64,000 nucleotides of DNA, taken from Alteromonas sp. ASW11-130 (GTDB taxonomy: Bacteria; Pseudomonadota; Gammaproteobacteria; Enterobacterales; Alteromonadaceae). Positions 46,319-58,798 of the stretch are shown here, in pieces. A program made the position numbers and the translations under genes. The notes beneath the pieces are model-generated. The model ran no database searches. It had not been told where the DNA came from and worked only from the letters and a program-made list of their open reading frames with translations. Within the stretch, counting starts at the first letter, position 1. Every line of letters starts with the position of its first letter. The stretch spans positions 1 through 64,000 of the forward strand of contig NZ_JAPFRE010000006.1 of NCBI RefSeq assembly GCF_026183735.1. The letters are read 5' to 3'.

Positions 46319-48706
46319 TTACTCTCTTAACGCTGCCTCAAACTCTGACTCTAGCCCTGAAACAACCGTATTTACGGCTTGCTGTATTTCAGATTCTTCC
46401 AGAGTTTTGTCTGTATCCTGCAAAATTAGTGTTATTGCCAGGCTCTTATAGCCGGGTTCAATACCACTCCCTTTATATACGTCGAACAAGTTTAGGCCAA
46501 CTAGTTGATTTACGCCAATTTTTTCTACAAATTTTAGTATATCTCCTACCGCAATGTCATCTTTCACCGTAATGGCGATATCGCGACGGTTTGCGGGATA
46601 ACGAGAAATGGGTTTTGCTTGGGGCAAATTACGCGTATTAATCGCGCTAAGATCAAGTTCAAACACAAAAACCCGACCATTTAATCCTAGCAACTTCATG
46701 AATTGCGGATGGATTGCGCCAATCACACCAATTTTTTTACCCTGAAATTCTATGTCAGCAGCCATCCCCGGATGTAATGCAGAATGATTAGATGCTACAA
46801 ACGAAAATTCAGAAACGTTACCCGTTAACGTTAATAGCGCTTCAACATCACCTTTGAGGTCGTAGAAATCAAAGGCCTCGTCACCTAAATCCCAATGTTC
46901 CTCATTTCGTTTTCCGACTATTAAACCGCCAATTACCGGAACTTGTAACACGCCATTTGGCGCTGAATCATCTGCTATAAACTTAAGGCCTGTTTCGAAA
47001 AATCGAATTCGAGCTTGCTGGCGCTTTTGATTATACGCTGCGGCCCCCAGTAAACCCGGCATAAGACTCACCCGCATTACTGACATATCAGAAGAAATAG
47101 GGTGAGGTAATGTTAAAGATTTAGTCCCCGGAAAGAGCGCTTGCTGAATTTTAGGATCAACAAACGAATAAGTGATCGCTTCTTGATAACCGCGTTGCAA
47201 CAAGACTGATTTTAGTTGAGCGTCGGATAAATACGCCTCTTGTGCGGGCAACATATTCAAATGCGCAGTAGGGGCAACGTCTGGAATATTGTTATATCCG
47301 TAAATACGAGCAACTTCTTCGATTAAATCTTCTTCTATGGCTATGTCAAAACGATAACTAGGAACAATATTGTACCAGACGCCTTCAGAGAAAGTAGTAG
47401 CAAGACCTAACCGAGAAAGAAGCTGAGTAACTTTATCCGTGGATATTTCAATTCCTAACACCCGATTGAGTCTTTCTTGCCGTAATGTCACCTCGGTAAC
47501 TGACGGTAAGGAATGCTCATCTGCAGCTTCCGCTATAGGTCCTGCTTCGCCACCACAAATCTCCAGAATAAGCGCAGTTGCACGTTCCATAGCTCTGTGC
47601 TGAAGTTGAGGGTCTACACCTCTTTCATAGCGATGTGAAGCATCGGTATGCAAGCCATATTGTCGTGCTCGCCCCATAATCACATCACGACTGAAAAAAG
47701 CGCTTTCTAACAAAATGTCCTTCGTCTTAGCGGAAACGCCAGAGTGCAAACCGCCGAAAACCCCAGCCATTGCTAGCGCTTTCTTATCATCCGCTATCAC
47801 TAAGGTATTGTCAGACAGTTCAACCGTATTTTCGTCTAATAGCGTTAGTTGCTCACCAGAAGTTGCCATTCTTACTTGAATACCACCTTCGATTTTATCC
47901 AAATCGAAAGCGTGCATAGGTTGGCCAAGTTCCAGTAATACAAAATTAGTGACATCGACGATAGGATCGATGCTACGTATTCCACACCGCCTTAGCTTTT
48001 CAGTTAACCAAAGGGGGGACGATGCGTTCACATTGACGTTTTTAACCACGCGACCGAGATAACGGGGGCAACCCTGGGGCGCATTTAGTTTTACAGTTAA
48101 TTTCGTATCACAGGTTGGCTTTACCGATTCTACGTCAGGCTCAATCAAATCAAGATCGTTGAGTACCGCAACTTCCCGGGCAATGCCTCGCACACCAAGA
48201 CAATCTGCGCGATTTGGGGTCAGGTCAACTTCAATAGTAGAATCATTGAGATTTAAATATTCGCGGATATCCTGACCAATAGGTGCATCGGCTGGCAATT
48301 CAATGATGCCGGAATGATCTTCGCCCATGCCTAATTCAGAAAAACTACAAAGCATGCCCATAGAAGGTTCACCACGTAGTTTTGCTTTCTTTATTTTAAA
48401 TTCACCTGGAAGTACTGCACCGACAACGGCTACAGCAACCATAATTCCTTGGCGGCAATTCGGTGCGCCGCACACAATATCGAGCAGCGTGTCTGCGCCT
48501 ACGTCCACTTTTGTTACGCGAAGTTTATCTGCATTCGGATGCTGGCCACACTCTATGACCTTGCCTACTTTTACGCCGGTAAACTCCCCTGCCACGGGCT
48601 CAACTCCGTCAACTTCAAGGCCTGCCATACTAAGTTGCTCAGACAACGCTGCAGTTGTCACTGCTGGGTTAACCCATTCTCTTAACCAATTTTCACTGAA
48701 CTTCAT
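46319..48706 (-). CDS. pheT: Phenylalanine-tRNA ligase beta subunit
   Basis: The 795-residue beta subunit has the tRNA-binding EMAP-like domain at the N-terminus (about 40-150), B3/B4 editing region ([14 protein letters not shown]; the long B5 core with RANRDCLG) and a C-terminal anticodon-binding fold ([16 protein letters not shown]). With PheS it charges tRNA-Phe and hydrolyses mischarged Tyr-tRNA. It begins 13 bp after pheS. Confidence 0.96.
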   Translation of the reverse strand: MKFSENWLREWVNPAVTTAALSEQLSMAGLEVDGVEPVAGEFTGVKVGKVIECGQHPNADKLRVTKVDVGADTLLDIVCGAPNCRQGIMVAVAVVGAVLPGEFKIKKAKLRGEPSMGMLCSFSELGMGEDHSGIIELPADAPIGQDIREYLNLNDSTIEVDLTPNRADCLGVRGIAREVAVLNDLDLIEPDVESVKPTCDTKLTVKLNAPQGCPRYLGRVVKNVNVNASSPLWLTEKLRRCGIRSIDPIVDVTNFVLLELGQPMHAFDLDKIEGGIQVRMATSGEQLTLLDENTVELSDNTLVIADDKKALAMAGVFGGLHSGVSAKTKDILLESAFFSRDVIMGRARQYGLHTDASHRYERGVDPQLQHRAMERATALILEICGGEAGPIAEAADEHSLPSVTEVTLRQERLNRVLGIEISTDKVTQLLSRLGLATTFSEGVWYNIVPSYRFDIAIEEDLIEEVARIYGYNNIPDVAPTAHLNMLPAQEAYLSDAQLKSVLLQRGYQEAITYSFVDPKIQQALFPGTKSLTLPHPISSDMSVMRVSLMPGLLGAAAYNQKRQQARIRFFETGLKFIADDSAPNGVLQVPVIGGLIVGKRNEEHWDLGDEAFDFYDLKGDVEALLTLTGNVSEFSFVASNHSALHPGMAADIEFQGKKIGVIGAIHPQFMKLLGLNGRVFVFELDLSAINTRNLPQAKPISRYPANRRDIAITVKDDIAVGDILKFVEKIGVNQLVGLNLFDVYKGSGIEPGYKSLAITLILQDTDKTLEESEIQQAVNTVVSGLESEFEAALRE

Positions 48707-48719
48707 TAGTTACTTGCCT

Positions 48720-49775
<1,056 letters not shown>

Positions 49776-49919
49776 TTACACGAGAGCTAACTCAATTCGC
49801 TACCTAATCAAGCTGATTTATTAAATTTACAGTGTATAATCGCCGTCTACTTTATTACTAATCATGTAGAATCGATATAATCGTATTAAGTAGCGTCGTA
49901 AACTATTAAAAGGAACTTC

Positions 49920-50843
49920 ATGCCACACTTAGCTCAACTTCCATTATTTCACGCTCTCAACGAAAAAGAGATACGTTCCCAATTTCAGGATGACCAAGCC
50001 ATGAAAGTGGCTTTGGATCTGAAGAATACTGGATTTAGTATCTTAGAGAATTTTGTATCTGAAGAGCGCGCCAATAAAATTGTGGAAGAGTGCAAAGCGC
50101 ATTTTGAAAAAGAAAAAGGAAAAACGACCGGTAGATTAAGATGGCAAGATGGCTGGAAACAATCTCAGGTGATAAAAGAGCTTGCTATTGATAAGCGGAT
50201 TATAAAACTTTTATCCGACGTATATGGAAAACAAACATTTGCCTTCCAGTCACTGAATTTTGATCAAGGTACGCAACAAAAACTGCATGCTGACACCGTC
50301 CATTTCAATAGTTATCCAAACCACTTCATGGCTGGAGTATGGGTCGCTTTGGAAGATATTTCGGAAGAAAACGGGGCAATAAAATATGTGGAAAATAGTC
50401 ACACTTTACCAAATATCGATTTGTTCTCATTAAACCTCCAGCATGGCACACCTGGACAGGGAAACTCTCACATCAGCTACCCTGAATATGAGAAGTATAT
50501 TGAACAACTCGTTGTGAAGTTTGACATGAAAGTCAAACTAGCAAAAATGAAAAAAGGTGATGCGCTTGTTTGGGCTAGCGGGTTACTACATGGCGGCTCC
50601 AAAGTTAATAATCCAAAAAGCTCACGTTATAGTCAAGTAACCCATTATTTTTTCAAGGACTGTCTCTACTACACCCCATTATCAAGCGATATGTTTTCGG
50701 GGAAACTTCAATTAAGAACCCCTTTCGATATCGCTTCTGGTAAAAAACCTAAGCTATCTTCTCTGTTAAAAACGGCTAAATCGCTGAACATCCCTCGTTC
50801 ACAAGTTCTTAGAAGTTGGCTGTGGACACACTATGGCAAGTAA
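49920..50843 (+). CDS. Phytanoyl-CoA dioxygenase (PhyH)-family protein
   Basis: This 307-residue Fe(II)/2-oxoglutarate oxygenase-like protein shows the metal triad pattern LHADTVHF (His123, Asp125) with a distal His224 in GLLHGGSKVNNPKSSRYSQVTH and Arg residues suited to 2-oxoglutarate binding. GFSILENFVSEERANKI is the usual N-terminal segment. The substrate is unknown; such enzymes hydroxylate lipids, amino acids or small molecules. It lies on the opposite strand between rplT and pheS, breaking the usual cluster. Confidence 0.82.
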   Translation: MPHLAQLPLFHALNEKEIRSQFQDDQAMKVALDLKNTGFSILENFVSEERANKIVEECKAHFEKEKGKTTGRLRWQDGWKQSQVIKELAIDKRIIKLLSDVYGKQTFAFQSLNFDQGTQQKLHADTVHFNSYPNHFMAGVWVALEDISEENGAIKYVENSHTLPNIDLFSLNLQHGTPGQGNSHISYPEYEKYIEQLVVKFDMKVKLAKMKKGDALVWASGLLHGGSKVNNPKSSRYSQVTHYFFKDCLYYTPLSSDMFSGKLQLRTPFDIASGKKPKLSSLLKTAKSLNIPRSQVLRSWLWTHYGK

Positions 50844-51159
50844 CTATTTACTATTTGACTCTGCGTTCCACGTGCACGGTAATTAGCCAAAAGCATCACT
50901 GTTTTATATTGGGCTTTTTAATTAAAGAAGTTGTTGGTTACCGTTTGGATTCCTGACGCCACCCTGTTGTCTCATCCTGTTGAAACTGATTGATTGGTGC
51001 GTTAACTTACGTCAAACAAAATGATTATGCGTGGCAGATCGTCATGATGGTTTGTTAGAGGTTTATTAGATATTTTTAGTAAATCGCCCGTGTGCAGCTA
51101 GCCCCCAGTTTGCCTCACCTTTTGCTCCACACAACCCCGCGCCATATGTAGCCTTGTCT

Positions 51160-51183
51160 TTGGCATTGGCATTGGCATTGGCA
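51160..51183. repeat. Hexamer microsatellite (TTGGCA)4
   Basis: Four exact tandem copies of TTGGCA in non-coding sequence. Confidence 0.95.
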
Positions 51184-51419
51184 TTAGAGCCATCTTATAC
51201 TCAACAGGAATATGGATGCGCACTAAGTACGAACGCGTTTCAACTTTTGACAAACCCACGTCTGGAAACGGTAGGAGAGTGAAGCTTAAGTTTGCAAGAG
51301 TTGCGATAGTCTTACTTGAAACATGAAACGGGTATGTATCCGCGCTGTGTTCTCACGACTTGAAGAGTCATAGCATTCTTTAATCAATACGTGAGACATA
51401 CATATATCCCACATTCATC

Positions 51420-51439
51420 GCGCTAATCACCTATTATTG
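51420..51439. repeat. Intergenic 20-mer repeat, copy B
   Basis: GCGCTAATCACCTATTATTG here pairs with copy A at 45872-45891, 18 of 20 identical. Confidence 0.4.
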
Positions 51440-51462
51440 GGAATTAGAATGCGCTTCACAAC

Positions 51463-51498
51463 GAAAAACGGCGAACCATCCTGGTTCGCCGTTTTCCG
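51463..51498 (-). terminator. Terminator of thrS-infC-rpmI-rplT
   Basis: Perfect 14-bp arms AAAACGGCGAACCA (51465-51478) and TGGTTCGCCGTTTT (51482-51495) enclose a 3-base loop. It lies about 40 bp past rplT. Confidence 0.92.
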
Positions 51499-51533
51499 AA
51501 AGAACTTAAACTTAATTAGTTAATAATTAATAA

Positions 51534-51890
51534 TTAAGCTAATGCACCTTTAGCCGCTTCGACTAATGCGCTGAATGCTGCTTTGTCATGTACTGCGATG
51601 TCGGCAAGGATCTTACGATCAATTTCAACAGACGCTTTTTTCAAACCGTTAATGAAACGGCTATATGACATACCATTGTGACGGGCTGCCGCGTTAATAC
51701 GAGCAATCCACAATTGGCGGAATTGACGTTTACGCTGACGACGGTCACGGTAAGCATACTGACCAGCTTTAGTTACAGCCTGTACCGCTACGCGATATAC
51801 GCGACTACGAGCACCGTAGTAACCTTTAGCTTGTTTTAAAACTTTTTTATGACGGGCACGTGCAATGGTACCGCGTTTTACTCTAGCCAT
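51534..51890 (-). CDS. rplT: 50S ribosomal protein L20
   Basis: This 118-residue RNA-binding protein has the N-terminal basic motif [19 protein letters not shown] and the C-terminal [27 protein letters not shown]. It is the standard length. In related bacteria L20 also represses its own operon by binding the infC-rpmI leader. It follows rpmI by 17 bp. Confidence 0.98.
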   Translation of the reverse strand: MARVKRGTIARARHKKVLKQAKGYYGARSRVYRVAVQAVTKAGQYAYRDRRQRKRQFRQLWIARINAAARHNGMSYSRFINGLKKASVEIDRKILADIAVHDKAAFSALVEAAKGALA

Positions 51891-51907
51891 TATTCAGTCT
51901 CCTCGTC

Positions 51908-52105
51908 TTAAACGTATGGCAACATACGCTGTACCAATTTGGTATCAGCATCATGAACCAGTTTTTTGCCACGTAAATGGCGTTTACGCTTAGTACTCTT
52001 CTTAGTCAAGATATGACGTAAGTGAGACTGCTTGCTTTTAAAGCGACCCGAGCCAGTCTTTTTAAAGCGCTTGGCTGCTCCGCTGTTAGATTTCATTTTA
52101 GGCAT
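51908..52105 (-). CDS. rpmI: 50S ribosomal protein L35
   Basis: The 65-residue basic protein has [20 protein letters not shown] and [12 protein letters not shown]. It is the standard length and order after infC. The 116-bp gap to infC could hold the L20-binding leader. Confidence 0.98.
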   Translation of the reverse strand: MPKMKSNSGAAKRFKKTGSGRFKSKQSHLRHILTKKSTKRKRHLRGKKLVHDADTKLVQRMLPYV

Positions 52106-52221
52106 TGCTAAAACTCCGCATTGTTAATATTGGCTAATGAGATGTGCAGTCATCATTTCACCAGTTACATTTGCAGCAGGGTGTTTCGGGAGTGCAGAAT
52201 CCTGAAAACTTTAGACCACTA

Positions 52222-52761
52222 CTACTTCTTAAGTGGGGCGAGCACCATGATCATCTGTCTGCCTTCTACCCTTCTAGGGAAAGACTCACAGTTGGCAATG
52301 TCTTCTAACTCGGTTTTAACCCGGTTAAGTAAGTCAATACCAATATCCTGGTGCGCCATTTCACGTCCGCGAAAACGGATTGTGACTTTGGCTTTGTCAC
52401 CGCCTTCCAGAAAGCGACGCAGGTTGCGCAGTTTTACCTGGTAATCGCCTTCATCAGTGCCAGGGCGAAATTTAATCTCCTTGACCTGAATTTGCTTTTG
52501 CTTTTTCTTTTGCTCTTTCTGAGCCTTGCTTTTTTCAAAGAGGAACTTGCCATAGTCCATAACTTTACAGACTGGCGGCTCAGCATTCGGACTAATTTCG
52601 ACCAGATCGAGATTTACCTCTTCTGCTTTTTTCAAAGCGTCTGTAATGGGTACTACACCTATCTGTTCACCTTCAACACCAATGAGTCGAACTTCATTGA
52701 CTTTGATTTCATCGTTAATGCGGGCTTTATCGCCCTGAGCCTTATTATTAGCGCCTTTAAT
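52222..52761 (-). CDS. infC: Translation initiation factor IF-3, starting at ATT
   Basis: The real start is ATT at 52761-52759, giving 179 residues. The conserved N-terminus ([18 protein letters not shown]) lies upstream of the first ATG at 52635, and GGAGGA sits about 8 bases before the ATT. In E. coli infC also starts with AUU, which lets IF-3 repress its own translation through start-codon discrimination. The protein has the N domain (about 1-80), linker and C domain (about 90-179: [34 protein letters not shown]). It lies between thrS and rpmI. Confidence 0.95.
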   Translation of the reverse strand: MKGANNKAQGDKARINDEIKVNEVRLIGVEGEQIGVVPITDALKKAEEVNLDLVEISPNAEPPVCKVMDYGKFLFEKSKAQKEQKKKQKQIQVKEIKFRPGTDEGDYQVKLRNLRRFLEGGDKAKVTIRFRGREMAHQDIGIDLLNRVKTELEDIANCESFPRRVEGRQMIMVLAPLKK

Positions 52762-52876
52762 GTGCTATTCCTCCAAAAATTATCATCGTACACCCTGAAT
52801 CAATCCGTTTTGATTGAGGGCACCGTTGTGGTAAGCAAGTATACCACTGAATCTCATCTGATATCAGATTAAGATT

Positions 52877-54790
52877 CTAAATCAATTTGTCAGCAATTTC
52901 CTGCTGCATTCTGTTCATAAATGCGTCGAGGGACATTTTACCCAAGTCATCACCTTTGCGTGTTCGCACGGCAACTTCTCCAGCTTCCACTTCTTTGTCA
53001 CCAATGACAAGCATATATGGTACTCTTTTAAGAGTGTGCTCGCGAATTTTAAAGCCTATTTTCTCATTTCTCAAGTCAGACTTTGCTCTAAAGCCAAAAT
53101 CTTGCAGTTTTTGTACGCATTCGTTGACAAAACCCGCTTGTTTATCAGTAATATTCATTACGGTAACTTGCTGTGGAGACAACCAAAGTGGAAACCATCC
53201 CGCATATTCTTCCGTTAAAATACCAATAAAACGCTCAAGTGACCCCAGTATCGCTCTGTGGATCATAACAGGAACTTTACGTTCACCATCTTCTGCTACG
53301 TAGGTAGAGCCTAAACGGTTCGGCATAGAAAAGTCTAATTGAACTGTTCCACATTGCCATGCCCGATCTAGGCAATCATACAACGTAAATTCAATTTTCG
53401 GCCCATAGAATGCACCTTCACCCGGCAAATAGGCAAACTCAATGTTTTTGTCATTTAACACGTCTGCCAATGCCTTTTCTGACTTATCCCAGATTTCGTC
53501 ACTTCCGACACGTTTTTCGGGTCGAGTCGAAAGTTTCACGGCAATTTTATTAAATCCAAACGTTTCGTAAGCTTCGTAAACCATATCAATACAGCTACCC
53601 ACTTCCGCTTGAATCTGCTCTTCAGTACAGAAAACGTGTGCATCATCTTGGGTGAAACCCCGCACTCGCATAAGTCCGTGTAGCGCTCCAGATGGTTCGT
53701 TGCGATGGCAACAACCGAACTCAGCCATTCTTATCGGCAAATCGCGATAAGATTTCAGCCCTTGATTGAAAATTTGTACGTGACCCGGACAATTCATTGG
53801 TTTAATAGCATATTCACGCTTTTCGGACTCGGTCGTGAACATGTTTTCTGCGTATTTATCCCAATGACCAGACTTTTCCCACAACGAACGGTCCATCATT
53901 AATGGCCCCTTAACTTCATCGTAGTGGTATTTACGTAACAATCCGCGAACAAATCTTTCCAGTTCGGTATATATACTCCAGCCATCGTTGTGCCAAAATA
54001 CCATGCCTGGTGCTTCTTCTTGCCAGTGAAATAAATCTAGCGACTTTCCGATCTTACGATGATCTCGTTTTTCTGCTTCTTCAAGGCGATTAAGATAGGC
54101 TTTCAATTGTTTTTTATCAGCCCAAGCCGTACCGTAAATGCGTTGTAGCATTTTATTTTCGCTATCGCCTCGCCAGTAAGCTCCCGCCACTTTCATTAAT
54201 TTAAAGTGGTGGCAAAAGCGCATGTTCGGAACATGCGGTCCACGGCACATATCCACATATTCTTCGTGGTGATACAACCCTGGTCTATCCTCCTGGCTGA
54301 TGTTCTCATCCAGAATTTCAATTTTGTACGTTTCACCGCGCTGTGCGAATGCTTCTCGTGCTTCTGCCCAACTGACCTTTTTCTTTATTACATCATAATT
54401 GGTTTTAGCTAACTCAAGCATGCGCTTCTCTAACTTTTGTAAGTCTTCTTGAGTTAAGCTATGCGGCATGTCTACATCGTAATAAAAGCCGTTATCGATA
54501 GTCGGACCAATTGCCATTTTTGCATCAGGCCATAACTGCTTAATTGCGTGTCCAATAAGGTGGGCGCAACTGTGGCGAATAATTTCTAGACCATCTTCAT
54601 CTTTCGCGGTAATTATTTGTAAATTGGCGTCTTGTTCTATCAGGTCGACGGCATCGACCCGCTCACCATTAACCTTACCTGCAATGGTGGCTTTAGCCAA
54701 ACCCGGACCGATATCTTGGGCTACATCTAAAACTGAAACTGCATGGTCGAAGACGCGTTGACTTCCATCAGGGAGAGTTATTACAGGCAT
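52877..54790 (-). CDS. thrS: Threonine-tRNA ligase
   Basis: The 637-residue class II synthetase has an N-terminal TGS domain (about 1-62), an editing domain (70-225), the core (245-530) with the [24 protein letters not shown] motif, and a C-terminal anticodon domain (about 540-637: [28 protein letters not shown]). It charges tRNA-Thr and edits Ser-tRNA. It heads the thrS-infC-rpmI-rplT operon. A tRNA-like operator is known in E. coli, but I could not verify one here. Confidence 0.97.
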   Translation of the reverse strand: MPVITLPDGSQRVFDHAVSVLDVAQDIGPGLAKATIAGKVNGERVDAVDLIEQDANLQIITAKDEDGLEIIRHSCAHLIGHAIKQLWPDAKMAIGPTIDNGFYYDVDMPHSLTQEDLQKLEKRMLELAKTNYDVIKKKVSWAEAREAFAQRGETYKIEILDENISQEDRPGLYHHEEYVDMCRGPHVPNMRFCHHFKLMKVAGAYWRGDSENKMLQRIYGTAWADKKQLKAYLNRLEEAEKRDHRKIGKSLDLFHWQEEAPGMVFWHNDGWSIYTELERFVRGLLRKYHYDEVKGPLMMDRSLWEKSGHWDKYAENMFTTESEKREYAIKPMNCPGHVQIFNQGLKSYRDLPIRMAEFGCCHRNEPSGALHGLMRVRGFTQDDAHVFCTEEQIQAEVGSCIDMVYEAYETFGFNKIAVKLSTRPEKRVGSDEIWDKSEKALADVLNDKNIEFAYLPGEGAFYGPKIEFTLYDCLDRAWQCGTVQLDFSMPNRLGSTYVAEDGERKVPVMIHRAILGSLERFIGILTEEYAGWFPLWLSPQQVTVMNITDKQAGFVNECVQKLQDFGFRAKSDLRNEKIGFKIREHTLKRVPYMLVIGDKEVEAGEVAVRTRKGDDLGKMSLDAFMNRMQQEIADKLI

Positions 54791-55036
54791 GAAAATTCCT
54801 TAACAGTGGTGACACCTACTCTGTGCCACTTGTATCTTATGTAGTTAATTTACCGCTTACTGCGAATCGTACGGGCAATGTTGCCCAAGGACATCGGATT
54901 ATAACGGTAAGCATTAGTTATGCAACGGTATTTAAAAAAAGCGTTAAATTAATCAAAAACACCCCCCCTGCTTTGTGGAAATGCCCTCAATCTTTGTCAT
55001 ACTTTTGTATTATCTTTCTCATTACAAAAGCAATAT

Positions 55037-55918
55037 ATGTGGCATTTTATTAGCGAACATATCAGTGAACAGACGCAGAATGATTTTGTGGTGCAAAGCT
55101 TCCATCGCGTAGCCGGTGGAGACACTCATGACTGCTATATTGTTAAAGATGATACCCACCGATATTTTGTTAAAACATCTACAGCCCTGACTATTGATGC
55201 ATTCTCTCGAGAAGCTGAAGGGCTATCGGCAATTCGTGGTACAAATACCCTCGCCTGCCCACGGGTTATTTGCACCGGTGAAGTCACTACCAATGAAGTG
55301 CCTGTGGCGTACTTGGTACTTCAACATATTAAGTTCCAATCGGGTTCATTCGACCAATGGTCAACGTTGGGGGAACAACTCGCGACAATGCATCAGTCTA
55401 CTACTGCAATAGAACAATTCGGCTGGCCTCACCCGAATTATCTTGGCGCGACCCTTCAACAAAATACGCAAACTGAAAGCTGGGCTCACTTTTTTGCCGA
55501 ACACCGAATCGGAGCGATGCTCGAAAAGCTTGCCCGAAAAGATGTACGCATTATTAATCCGGATCATTTTGTCGAACGAGTGCTCATTTTTCTTTCGGAT
55601 CATAAACCAACGCCCTCACTAGTACACGGAGATTTATGGTCGGGGAACGTAGGTTTTTGCAAACATGGCCCCGTGGTTTTCGATCCTGCCGTCTACGTGG
55701 GTGACGCTGAAACTGATATCGCCATGACTGAGTTATTTGGAAGGTTCAAGATAAACTTTTACAATGCCTATTACCAAAGGCTACCAACGCAGCCAGGCTA
55801 CGAAGCTCGAAAACAGATTTATCAACTATATCATTTGCTTAATCACGCCCTTTTATTTGGTGGTGATTATGTGTCATCCTCTCAATCCATTATTCAGCAA
55901 TTTCTTCATCAGTATTAG
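55037..55918 (+). CDS. Fructosamine/ketosamine kinase-family protein
   Basis: This 293-residue protein kinase-like enzyme has the APH/choline-kinase fold: an N-lobe with FVVQSFHRVAGGDTHDCYIVK, then LVHGDLWSGNVGF (catalytic Asp in HGDLW) and FDPAVYVGDAETDIAM, the DFG-like region. It phosphorylates fructosamine-type Amadori products for deglycation by family. It is followed 8 bp later by the pteridine reductase gene. Confidence 0.85.
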   Translation: MWHFISEHISEQTQNDFVVQSFHRVAGGDTHDCYIVKDDTHRYFVKTSTALTIDAFSREAEGLSAIRGTNTLACPRVICTGEVTTNEVPVAYLVLQHIKFQSGSFDQWSTLGEQLATMHQSTTAIEQFGWPHPNYLGATLQQNTQTESWAHFFAEHRIGAMLEKLARKDVRIINPDHFVERVLIFLSDHKPTPSLVHGDLWSGNVGFCKHGPVVFDPAVYVGDAETDIAMTELFGRFKINFYNAYYQRLPTQPGYEARKQIYQLYHLLNHALLFGGDYVSSSQSIIQQFLHQY

Positions 55919-55926
55919 GAAAACAA

Positions 55927-56673
55927 ATGACCGACTCACCCGTTGCATTGATTACAGGGGCGGCCAAGCGCATCGGAAAAACGCTAGCGATAAGTCTGCA
56001 TGACGCTGGTTACCGGGTAATTATCCATTACCATAATTCAAAAGAAGCTGCGAAGGCGTTACAAGGTCAACTTAATACTTCAAAAATGAACTCCGCAGAA
56101 ATCATTCAAGCCAATTTATCCGATATGGAAGATGTCGCATTGTTGGCTAAAAAAGCCCTCAAGGCTTTTGGCAGAATCGATGTGCTGGTAAATAATGCGT
56201 CCGCCTTCTATCCCACGCCATTGGGGAAAATTACACTCCCGGTTTGGGATGAATTAATCGGCAGTAATGTCAAAGGCGCACTTTTTTTAGTTCAAGCTTT
56301 ACAGAAAAACTTGCAACAACAAAATGGCTGCATCATTAATTTAACTGACATGCATATAGACAGGCCTCTTCCAGAGCATTCAGTTTATTGTTTAGCCAAA
56401 TCGGCCTTGGGTTCATTAACCCGTTCTCTAGCCACTGAGCTTGCGCCAACTATTCGCGTTAACGCAATCGCCCCTGGACCTATTCTCTGGCCAGAAAGGA
56501 AGATGTCTAAAGAAGAAAAGGAACAGTTAATAAACACCGTACCCTTAAAAAAGTTAGGCTCCCCCGAAGCAATAGCGCACACTATGTTGTTTTTGATCAA
56601 TGCTGACTACATCACTGGGCAGACGATCTATGTTGACGGCGGCAGAAGTATTCAATCAAATGCCACCGCATGA
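55927..56673 (+). CDS. Pteridine reductase / short-chain dehydrogenase
   Basis: This 248-residue SDR enzyme has an N-terminal ALITGAAKRIGKT, where the TGxxxRIG motif is specific to pteridine reductase-type enzymes. NNASAF (cofactor site), Tyr-Lys of the active site in HSVYCLAKSALG and the C-terminal GQTIYVDGG are also present. It would reduce dihydromonapterin or dihydrobiopterin with NADPH. It sits in the same operon as the ketosamine kinase and DUF3080 gene. Confidence 0.85.
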   Translation: MTDSPVALITGAAKRIGKTLAISLHDAGYRVIIHYHNSKEAAKALQGQLNTSKMNSAEIIQANLSDMEDVALLAKKALKAFGRIDVLVNNASAFYPTPLGKITLPVWDELIGSNVKGALFLVQALQKNLQQQNGCIINLTDMHIDRPLPEHSVYCLAKSALGSLTRSLATELAPTIRVNAIAPGPILWPERKMSKEEKEQLINTVPLKKLGSPEAIAHTMLFLINADYITGQTIYVDGGRSIQSNATA

Positions 56674-57716
56674 TTAGTAAATTTTCAGAACGGCTATACC
56701 TACGAGGACTCATAGTTATATCTATAGTGGGTATTTTGTCGTGTAGCTTTGAACCCGCATTGGAGACAACGCTGAATGATTATCGGCAGCGACTTCAACG
56801 GGTACTCGATATTCCCGTCATCACGCCTGTTCGTAACCGTGGTTTCGCGTTTCCTGATATTCCAGACGCTACCCGTGAATTTGAAAAAAACAGTATCAAT
56901 TTACTCGACCTTAGTCGTTTGAGTCAGTGTGAACTGTCTTCTTTGATAGCAGAAAGAAACACCACTTTAGGGAAAGTACAGCCCTTGTCGCAGCGATTTG
57001 TTTATGAAGCAAAATTGCTCACGCTTCTGGAACGTTGTGAACTCTCAATTGCTTTAACGCATACCGAGCTTTCACAACGTATTGGCAAGATATTCAAAAT
57101 AAAGCAATCACAGTATACCGCGCTCTGGGGCACTCTCATCCAAAAGAGTGAAGAAATCAAAACCGCCTTAAGTGTTAGCCAAGGTACGTTAAGCAATACT
57201 TCAGAACATACTGACATGAATTCGGTTATTGCTCTTTCTTACCTGAACTCTTTAAAAAACAATCCGTTAGCGGTGGTAAATCACGAAGTTGAAGCAAGCT
57301 TGGCAACGCTTCAATTATCAAGGTTACCGGCGAAACTGTGGCGCACCCAATCAGTTTTAGCCAGTCAATTAGCAAGTATTACTGAGGTAACGGCCTTTGA
57401 ACTTAAAAAGCTAGACTGTACTAAGACCACGGATTTCAATAAGGCGGAAATACTACGAAATATTTTTCAGCTGTTCTTCGTTCAAAAAATACAACCTATT
57501 GGCAGTAAGTTAAATCATTACCACTATCAATTACAACCCGTGTGGGATAGTTGGATTAACGACGATAGTTTAAGCGAGCCGTTTAAGCAGTATGTTCATC
57601 ACCATACTGTGGAAGGTTTTGCTGAATATCAGACACAAATGCAAAACCATGTCGTAATGTGGCAAAATTTTTTTAAGCAGTGTGGAATTGAAGTCTCAGC
57701 GACAAGTACGCGTTAA
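56670..57716 (+). CDS. DUF3080-family lipoprotein
   Basis: This 348-residue protein starts with a hydrophobic leader ending ILSCS, a lipobox (Cys about 26), so it is probably a membrane lipoprotein. It has ETTLNDYRQRLQRVLDIP, which I recognise from DUF3080, and a helical body with several cysteines. Function is unknown. The ATG overlaps the previous stop by 4 bases. Its end overlaps the convergent mscS gene by 4 bases. Confidence 0.75.
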   Translation: MISKFSERLYLRGLIVISIVGILSCSFEPALETTLNDYRQRLQRVLDIPVITPVRNRGFAFPDIPDATREFEKNSINLLDLSRLSQCELSSLIAERNTTLGKVQPLSQRFVYEAKLLTLLERCELSIALTHTELSQRIGKIFKIKQSQYTALWGTLIQKSEEIKTALSVSQGTLSNTSEHTDMNSVIALSYLNSLKNNPLAVVNHEVEASLATLQLSRLPAKLWRTQSVLASQLASITEVTAFELKKLDCTKTTDFNKAEILRNIFQLFFVQKIQPIGSKLNHYHYQLQPVWDSWINDDSLSEPFKQYVHHHTVEGFAEYQTQMQNHVVMWQNFFKQCGIEVSATSTR

Positions 57717-58798
57717 AGAATATTTTCACCGCTTTTGGGATCGCTGGTCTGTGCTGCCTGCTGTCGTATAGATTGAGCTTCACTGCTCACATCATCAGGG
57801 GCTGAATCCTTCGCAGATTTAACTTTTCCAGGTTCATATGCGCGTGAAATCACATTCGACTCTTTATGAGACACCTCCTCATGCGCTCTTTTTTGCTCAC
57901 TGGATTGGATTACGTTGATACCTTCCGGAAATATTATTTCACGGGCATCATCCGGCATACTTATACCACTACCTTCAAACAGTGCCACTATGTCTCGCAT
58001 CAGTACGGATGCCATTTTTAGTACACTGACAACTTCTACATTAATCCAAAAGTAGATTTTCAAATTTATAGTTGATGAACCAAGATTATCCACCAGCACC
58101 TGTGGCTCGGGATCATCTAACACGTGGGGATGAGAAGATAATAGTTGCATTGCAAGCTGTTGCGCTGCTTTGGCATCATTATCGTAGCCGATTCCGATGA
58201 CAAAAGTTCCCCGCATTCTGTGATTGGTAGTGAAATTCTTTACCACCCCTTTATAAATAATCGCATTTGGAATTTGGATGTGATTGCCATCAAAATCCAC
58301 TAACGTGGTGGCTCGGGTGGTAACCTTTTGAACCACACCGGTGTACTCATTTACTTTTACGATATCACCTAGTTTAAACGGCCGTTGAACCGTCAGCAGC
58401 AAGCTTGAAATAAAGTTTTCGGCTATATCCCTGAATGCGAATCCAAGGATAAGACCTAGCACCCCTGTGCCACTTATGATCGCCACTGCAAATTCGGTTA
58501 ATCCTGCTAGCTTTAAAAAAAGGTAGCACCCTAATAAAATGATAAGTAACGATACAGCACGGCGTGACACTGAACGTATAAGATCACTTTTCGTCACGTA
58601 GTTAAATGGCTTGAGCAATATTCGAGACAAGGGTGAAGCAACAAAAATGATAATAAGAAGTAGTAGCGCGCCTAATGCAATACTGGGTATACGCTCAAGG
58701 AGTGACATCCCTAGATCTTGTAACCCTGTTTTGATACTGACAAAAGCATCGCCGAATGGGTAGCTTTGCCCCCTGATGAACCCAGTCAATTTATCCAA
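57713..58798 (-). CDS. Mechanosensitive ion channel (MscS family)
   Basis: This 361-residue membrane protein has several N-terminal transmembrane helices (about 33-53, 72-92 and 100-125), the pore-lining helix with small residues (GLILGFAFRDIAENFISSLLL) and the MscS beta domain (PFKLGDIVKVNEYTGVVQKVTTRATTLVD, then QIPNAIIYKG). It protects against osmotic downshock. The C-terminal tail of about 90 residues is charged and unstructured. Confidence 0.9.
   Translation of the reverse strand: MDKLTGFIRGQSYPFGDAFVSIKTGLQDLGMSLLERIPSIALGALLLLIIIFVASPLSRILLKPFNYVTKSDLIRSVSRRAVSLLIILLGCYLFLKLAGLTEFAVAIISGTGVLGLILGFAFRDIAENFISSLLLTVQRPFKLGDIVKVNEYTGVVQKVTTRATTLVDFDGNHIQIPNAIIYKGVVKNFTTNHRMRGTFVIGIGYDNDAKAAQQLAMQLLSSHPHVLDDPEPQVLVDNLGSSTINLKIYFWINVEVVSVLKMASVLMRDIVALFEGSGISMPDDAREIIFPEGINVIQSSEQKRAHEEVSHKESNVISRAYEPGKVKSAKDSAPDDVSSEAQSIRQQAAQTSDPKSGENIL

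Larger units (their letters stand above)
50844..51533. other. Intergenic region between phyH-like gene and rplT
   Basis: This stretch of about 690 bp on the plus side of the rplT terminator has a (TTGGCA)4 repeat at 51160-51183 and a 20-mer at 51420-51439. No gene-like frame was found. Confidence 0.5.

Noticed and set aside
53705..53902. Plus-strand frame opposite thrS
   Set aside because: It is antisense to the class II synthetase core and carries no signal of its own.
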